Origin: Cristatella mucedo
Lineage: Eukaryota > Bryozoa > Phylactolaemata > Cristatellidae
NCBI GenBank assembly: GCA_009760855.2
Contig: WPIO01000297.1
Span: forward strand, 1 to 64,000
Length of the DNA: 64,000 bases
Reading direction: 5' to 3'
In this document: piece by piece, positions 56,351 through 64,000 of the stretch
Layout: the number at the start of each line of letters is the position of its first letter
How positions within the stretch are numbered: position 1 is the stretch's first letter
Translations under genes and position numbers: made by a program
The notes under the pieces: model-generated
Seen by the model: the letters and a program-made list of their open reading frames with translations, nothing else
What the model was told of the DNA's origin: nothing
Databases searched by the model: none

Positions 56351-56729
56351 ACATAAGTGAAAATGCTTTGCACGGGGACAGGGCTTTAACGTTGCTCAAT
56401 GGTGAGCTCTTGCAGCCTAAACTATTTAAGGAGGTGAATCTTCACAGACTTGTTGAAGGTTCGAAAGTGTAGAGAGTCAGGACATGTGCTAGCTGAATGC
56501 TCAGAGTCAGATCGCACCGAAAATGCCGCCTTGCAATGCAAAGCTGGCCTTCAAGATCCGAGGCAGCGTCAGCCGTGCCAGACAGAATGTCGGCTAGCCA
56601 GCGACCTACCGGATTGAAGCCTCCGTCACACAGGCATGCCAGATAGGCACGATCATTATGCACATCGAAGACGGCAGGACTTCCGGAGTCACGTGTTCGG
56701 CAAAAGGCTCAGGAAGCGTTCAGACAAGG

Positions 56730-56985
56730 TCGAGTTTCGAATGCAACAACAGCTACTCTATTACTGCCGACTGTGGCTCATTCTTTCCTGCGGTCCTGAG
56801 CTGCTACTTTCAGGCTACTCACCACTTCTACTACTCTATGATGCATGAAATGAAGTCTCTAGCTACCGAATGCAAACTGAAATCCGTTTAGGATATTAGG
56901 TCACAGCATAGACAATTGTCCTTCGTAGCACCTAATAGTTTTTGCTGCTTTGTGGAGTTACAGACTGAGCTATATTGCACGGCAT
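56730..56985 (+). mobile_element. LINE B 3'-end fragment
   Basis: ACAACAGCTACTCTATTACTGC, GCTACTTTCAGGCTACTCACC and the GGAGTTACAGACTGAGCTATAT end. Sequence at 56400-56700 to its left is unassigned. Confidence 0.55.
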
Positions 56986-57136
56986 ACAACGTTGGCGACT
57001 CCAACTTCAGGTTAGGGAGAGAAATAACAATATTTTCCCGCATTTATGATAAGGGTCTTTGCTAGAGCTGCGTTTCCGGCACTGGATTTATCAGCTCGGC
57101 AACAGGGAACTACCGATGCTAATTATTTCTTCTGTC

Positions 57137-60390
<3,254 letters not shown>

Positions 60391-61023
60391 TAGCGCCTTG
60401 TGTTAAGGGCAAGGCTCGTATGTTTCGCTTAGGGAGTGTTTGACTATTGTGCAAGGATAGCACTGAGATAGGTTCGCTGCGACATCGTGTGCTTGCGAGT
60501 ACAGCTCGGAAAAACTCGCTATCAGGGCTAGCTAATTCAGTTCGGTTCATGCCAACGAACTCAAAAACGTTACACTAACGAGGAATTGCATGGCACCGGA
60601 AGCGCCGCAGTCGTGGCGACCTGCTTTAGGCACAAGCAGTGCAACGAACCGGCACGCAGGAATCGGCCATGCCACTTGGGGTCACTTCTACTCTACCGCC
60701 CACACGTCTCTGCTGCTCAATACTTTTCAAGTCAGCCGCCGTCTGACTTTAGGTTAACATTTAGGATTTCACCTAAGGTGGTCAAGAGACTGGTCGTTAG
60801 TCTGATTCCTGCAGCAGACAACTGTTTGTATTTAACAGCCAGAAGTAACTGCAGCAGTTCGCAAACGTATGCATTCAAGCACATCTCACTCAGCAGGCCG
60901 AATCTGCTGAAATAGGCAGCGTTATATCCAGTAGAATAGCAAGGCATCTGAGGGCCCACTACTTTAACGTCAATGGAGCTTCACATTTGGGAGGATTGTA
61001 TAAAGAATGGTTTGATCGGTTAC
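60391..61023. other. CARD gene intron 2, exon 2-proximal end
   Basis: No repeat recognised. A minus-strand frame at 60959-60732 looks partly protein-like and ends near a possible donor (TTAG|GTGAAA), but inserting it here would break the CARD, so it is not called. Confidence 0.3.
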
Positions 61024-61193
61024 CATTATTTCTTCGAGCTCCTCGGTAGTTAGTGTCTTCTCTCCGTATAAATACGATGCAACGTTCTCTACCTGCGGTG
61101 TGGTTAGTGTTGTTTCTATAGCTTCACGACAGTATCGGATAGAATCCTGCAGTTTTTTATCAACGGCTGGCGTCGGTCTTGAAGATTGAACTT
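61024..61193 (-). CDS. CARD gene exon 2 (N-terminal half of CARD)
   Basis: The 170-nt exon begins after a T-rich tract ending in TTTTTAG and ends at ATG|GTAACC (phase 0). It encodes a Pro/Ser linker, then an amphipathic helix (KKLQDSIRYCREAIE) and a second helix running into the LTTEELEEIM turn typical of CARDs, where the family commonly has an L-T-x-E-E-x-E-E-I pattern. The acceptor is a NAGNAG type (TAGAAG), so using the second AG would drop one residue while keeping frame. There is no frame break across 56 codons. Confidence 0.68.
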
Positions 61194-61914
61194 CTAAAAA
61201 AATAAAAGTTTGGATGTAAACGAGAAATAATTACCCATGGCACATTTTAGCCATTCGCACTCCAAGCAAGAGTGGTCTTATCGCCCATATTACTGGGGAG
61301 GGGCAGTCACAAACACTACTCCGTGCAACGGTCATTTCTAACCCAAAACGAACTGCTTGCCAGGAAGGTTGGTTGGTATTTAAGCACACAGGCGCGAGTA
61401 CATATCGAAGCAGAATAATAGAGAATTGCGAGTGGGTCATAATCAGCGGAATTAATTTTTCAGGTCGCTTCTTAAGACGTGCCGATTTGGCTACCAAGCC
61501 TCTATCTAAGGCAGCTTAGGTTCAGCAAATGTTGAAGTTTGGCTTGTAACTTACATGCAAGCATATTGTTACCCTGAAAACACGTAATTGATTTAATCGG
61601 AAAAATAATTAAATCAGCCTCGTAATTTGGTTAGTGCATATTGTTGCAAAACGTGATAGCTATTTACGATAGCAGGTAAAGTCAGTTGATGTCGAACCCT
61701 TGCTTGGCATTTACGATGATGACCCTATGAGTGAACGTCATGAAAGCTGCATTTATGCTATAGATTTTAACCTCCTAGCCATTGCCCATTTTGCTCCTTG
61801 ATACTGCGTCTGTACTATCTATTCAGGAAGTTTGAATGGCCGACTTAGTCTCACCTTCAGCTGCTTACTCTAATGCAGGAGGCTGTTATTATAAAAGCCT
61901 TCTGGTATACCCCA
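61194..61914. other. CARD gene intron 1, unassigned part
   Basis: No repeat or exon recognised up to the SINE at 61915. Confidence 0.3.
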
Positions 61915-62052
61915 GGAGGTGAGCTGTGTGCTCATCACGGCTGAGGTACTGGATTCAAATTTTGCAGGAGGTGTTCCGTAATTGCCAACTGAAAGGGGTT
62001 GACGTAGCCAGTAAGGCTCTACTGCCTCTGAACTGATGAGGCTGTTAAATCA
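61915..62052 (+). mobile_element. tRNA-derived SINE, family 1, decayed, plus strand
   Basis: An old copy in the opposite orientation: GAGCTGTGTGCTCATCACGG, a degenerate B box (GGATTCAAATT) and a GAGGCTGTTAAATCAG tail. It lies in intron 1 of the CARD gene. Confidence 0.4.
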
Positions 62053-62189
62053 GTTAATATGTCTATCTTTCCCAGCATGACGCCAAGCCATAACTGCATA
62101 ACAAGTATACTGATTCAACTGCCTCATTCAAATAGCAGCACGTGCTTCTTTACTTTATGACTTACACTACCACCTACTGGTACATTTGC

Positions 62190-62229
62190 ATGTGTGTGTG
62201 CGTGTGTGTGTGTGTGCATGCGGGCGTGC

Positions 62230-62268
<39 letters not shown>

Positions 62269-62271
62269 CGT
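62190..62271. repeat. (TG)n microsatellite
   Basis: An imperfect TG/CA run with GCATGCGGGCG interruptions. Confidence 0.9.
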
Positions 62272-62459
62272 ACATGCCCATATGCAACCTTAAGAACCGG
62301 TCATCACCATCGACATGATGTTGTGTTACACAAACAGGACTGCCACAAAATATGGATAAGAATGCCTTTCTATATGCATCACCTTTGTTGAATGAATTTA
62401 TAGCGACAAACTATGCTTCCAGAAAAAACGTGTCAGCATCATTTGGCTCAAAGCCATTT

Positions 62460-62990
62460 TAAAAGCAGCTATTGCCATGCACATGCAGAACGGCTCTCAC
62501 GTTTGTTTAAGGCAAAAAAAAAGTGACTGTCTCTTTAGGGCCAACTTACAGATTAGGAATCACGGGGTGCCTGAGGTAGGGCAGCACACAGAGTCCTCCA
62601 CTAGCAGCAGGACACGAGTGGGTCTCTTACTCGTTGGATGCATAAATTCAAGCTCTAATCACCAGCTGGCTGGCATACAACTTCTCCTAGCAAAGGGCTT
62701 TAAAGTGCTGCCCTGATTTAACATATTCGGGACAGTCAACAAGCCATCCTATCCTTAATTGACCTTACTGTTTATGTGTATATGCACATGCAGCGATGAA
62801 AATTGTACAAGGCAGCCATGCCAGGGTGTAGGTCAGATTTTCTAACAGTACTAGATTAAGCATAGTTTAACCTAAATATTTCTTTTACACTGAGTAACAC
62901 CACAAGTTGCGACAGATGGGTATTTACTTTCTCGTGTCAAAAAGGGAAACGAAATACACCAATAATGGCCAAAAGCATAACCAATAAATA
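62460..62990. repeat. Old duplicated segment (pair with 22650-23200)
   Basis: Part of CARD gene intron 1, immediately beside exon 1. It shares AGATTAAGCATAGTTTAACC and CTTTCTCGTGTCAAAA with the other copy. Confidence 0.5.
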
Positions 62991-63030
62991 TTAAGAAAGA
63001 CCAATAACTAGAGTTAATACAGATAGATAC

Positions 63031-63091
63031 CTTCTTCAGGTGGTCCGTGCTGTTGGTCATTTGAATCGTCTGCTCTTGCATCCGTATGCAT
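63031..63091 (-). CDS. CARD gene exon 1 (start codon, short leader)
   Basis: The ATG at 63091 opens a 20-codon reading starting MHTDARADDS and ending in PPEE, followed by one base of a split codon and the donor AAG|GTATCT. An in-frame TAG lies three codons upstream, which supports this ATG as the start, although the same TTATTAG could be a splice acceptor in a 5' UTR. The phase (1) fits the AA that opens exon 2, restoring GAA (Glu). A second ATG at 63081 lies in another frame and would read into stops after splicing. The leader is polar and acidic with no hydrophobic core, so the product is probably cytosolic. Confidence 0.55.
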
Positions 63092-63390
63092 TGTCGAATC
63101 CTAATAACACCGTAGCTTACCTAAAGCAGCGATATTGCACCAAGATGGTCCCATATATATCATTAATTAATGAAAATATTCATACTTTATCAGATAGTAG
63201 GGCAGGCTGTTGGTATAGGCAGTAGGCACAAATAACTTGCAAAGATAAGCCTCTCAGTTTTCACCCGAGGGTAAGATGCTCAGCTTAAGCAACATGGTCC
63301 TGGATTAGAAACCTTGGTTATTTGTAACGTGTTTGATAAAATGATTTAGGTTAAACTTGAGGGTCTATGTAAATGAATTAATAATGACAT
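63092..63390. promoter_or_regulatory. Region upstream of CARD gene start (putative promoter/5' UTR)
   Basis: About 300 bp lies between the exon 1 ATG and a LINE A remnant. No clear TATA box is seen. A TTTAG|GTAAGC donor-like and a TTATTAG acceptor-like site occur just upstream, so a 5' UTR intron is possible. Confidence 0.2.
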
Positions 63391-63394
63391 TGTT

Positions 63395-64000
63395 AATAAT
63401 TAATTGTTATAGCACCCTCAGAGAATGGCAGCTCTCACTAGGCACTTTAAAGATTCTAAATAGAAAACATTGCCAAATGTTTGGTGGTAACGTCAAAAAG
63501 CAGCAGGCCCAGCATTAGCAGGTATGTGCGCACTAAGTACGGATCACGAAGACCCAATAAAGGCTGTAACAAAAAGGGGTTTTATATGATATTTTTTCGT
63601 AATGTAAGGTAATTTTGTGAAGTAAGTCGGCAGTGAGTTCAAATATTTGAGATTATACATACAAAAGGTATGATTTTCAACGGTTGCGACGATCATATTA
63701 GGCATGGCTAAACGATTGGAGTGACAATAGAGAATCCTACGATTTTTCACCCATTATAGGAGTAGTTCCAATAGGTTAGCTGGAGTCGACGAGATGTGTT
63801 TTGATGTGGCAATTGCTACATTCACGACAGATGAACCTAGCTGCAGAGTTTTGCACCAAGTGTAAGTGGACCTGACTGCACAGGCAGGTAGACCAGCAAG
63901 CAGTCAGTTACGGTAGTCAACACGAGGTGTCACAAATGCAGGGACCAATTTAGATGTGGTGTCACTGTGTAAACAAGCCCAAATTAAAGCAATGTTATGT
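63395..64000 (-). mobile_element. Decayed LINE A fragment, runs off the window
   Basis: A tail (TTGTTATAGCACCCTCAGAG), 3' UTR and C-terminal coding remains (TTGCACCAAGTGTAAGTGG, CAGTTACGGTAGTCAACACG) in reverse orientation. Confidence 0.6.

Noticed and set aside
60732-60959. Extra exon between CARD exons 2 and 3
   Set aside because: A possible donor exists, but including it would split the CARD between helices with a hydrophobic insert; exons 2 and 3 join in phase without it.

Overview
This is a gene-poor, repeat-rich window from a metazoan nuclear genome. It shows GT-AG introns several kilobases long, CR1/L2-like non-LTR retrotransposons (LINEs), tRNA-derived SINEs, solo-LTR-like elements, microsatellites and tandem arrays. 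It contains no bacterial operon, rRNA gene or CRISPR array. The repeat types suggest an invertebrate, probably marine (sponge, cnidarian or lophotrochozoan), but the sequence alone does not settle the lineage.

The best-supported host gene lies on the minus strand from about 63.09 kb down to 47.45 kb. I assembled four exons by eye from splice sites and matching reading phases: 63091-63031 (start codon), 61193-61024, 53734-53603 and 48269-47454. Together they give about 393 residues. Exons 2 and 3 join at phase 0 into a convincing CARD (death-fold) domain. Exon 4 adds 272 residues that I cannot assign to any family and ends in a clean splice donor, so the protein continues, but I could not find the next exon. 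CARD proteins build signalling assemblies in apoptosis and innate immunity, so this may be an undescribed CARD-effector or receptor architecture. Its introns are inflated by nested LINEs.

A second coding candidate is the GC-rich 1-kb minus-strand open frame at 9011-8007. It has no ATG near its 5' end, a possible beta-propeller-like character, and a downstream AATAAA. A tandem 206-bp duplication adjoins its 5' end.

Most other sequence is transposon debris. LINE A (CR1/L2-like, (ATT)n tail) is nearly full length at 32.6-35.8 kb, with more than 20 fragments elsewhere. LINE B (related, ATTAC-type tail) is best preserved at 27.7-29.9 kb. A third LINE-like family has ends at 38.35-39.59 and 52.79-53.47 kb. 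The families are inserted in one another in both orders, so their activity overlapped. Two SINE families occur, and the tail of one resembles the LINE A 3' end.

Layout: 0-4 kb, SINEs and a 600-bp direct repeat pair; 5.2-6.6 kb, a 39-bp minisatellite open on both strands; 7 kb, a (CT)n tract; 8-9.3 kb, the orphan ORF; 10-13 kb, mostly unassigned; 13-27 kb, LINE fragments, an LTR-like element and one half of an old duplication; 27-31 kb, an LTR split by LINE B; 32-36 kb, LINE A; 39.6-46.8 kb, a tandem array of about 1.6-1.8 kb units with a solo LTR; 47.4-63.1 kb, the CARD gene; 63.4-64 kb, a LINE A fragment running off the window.
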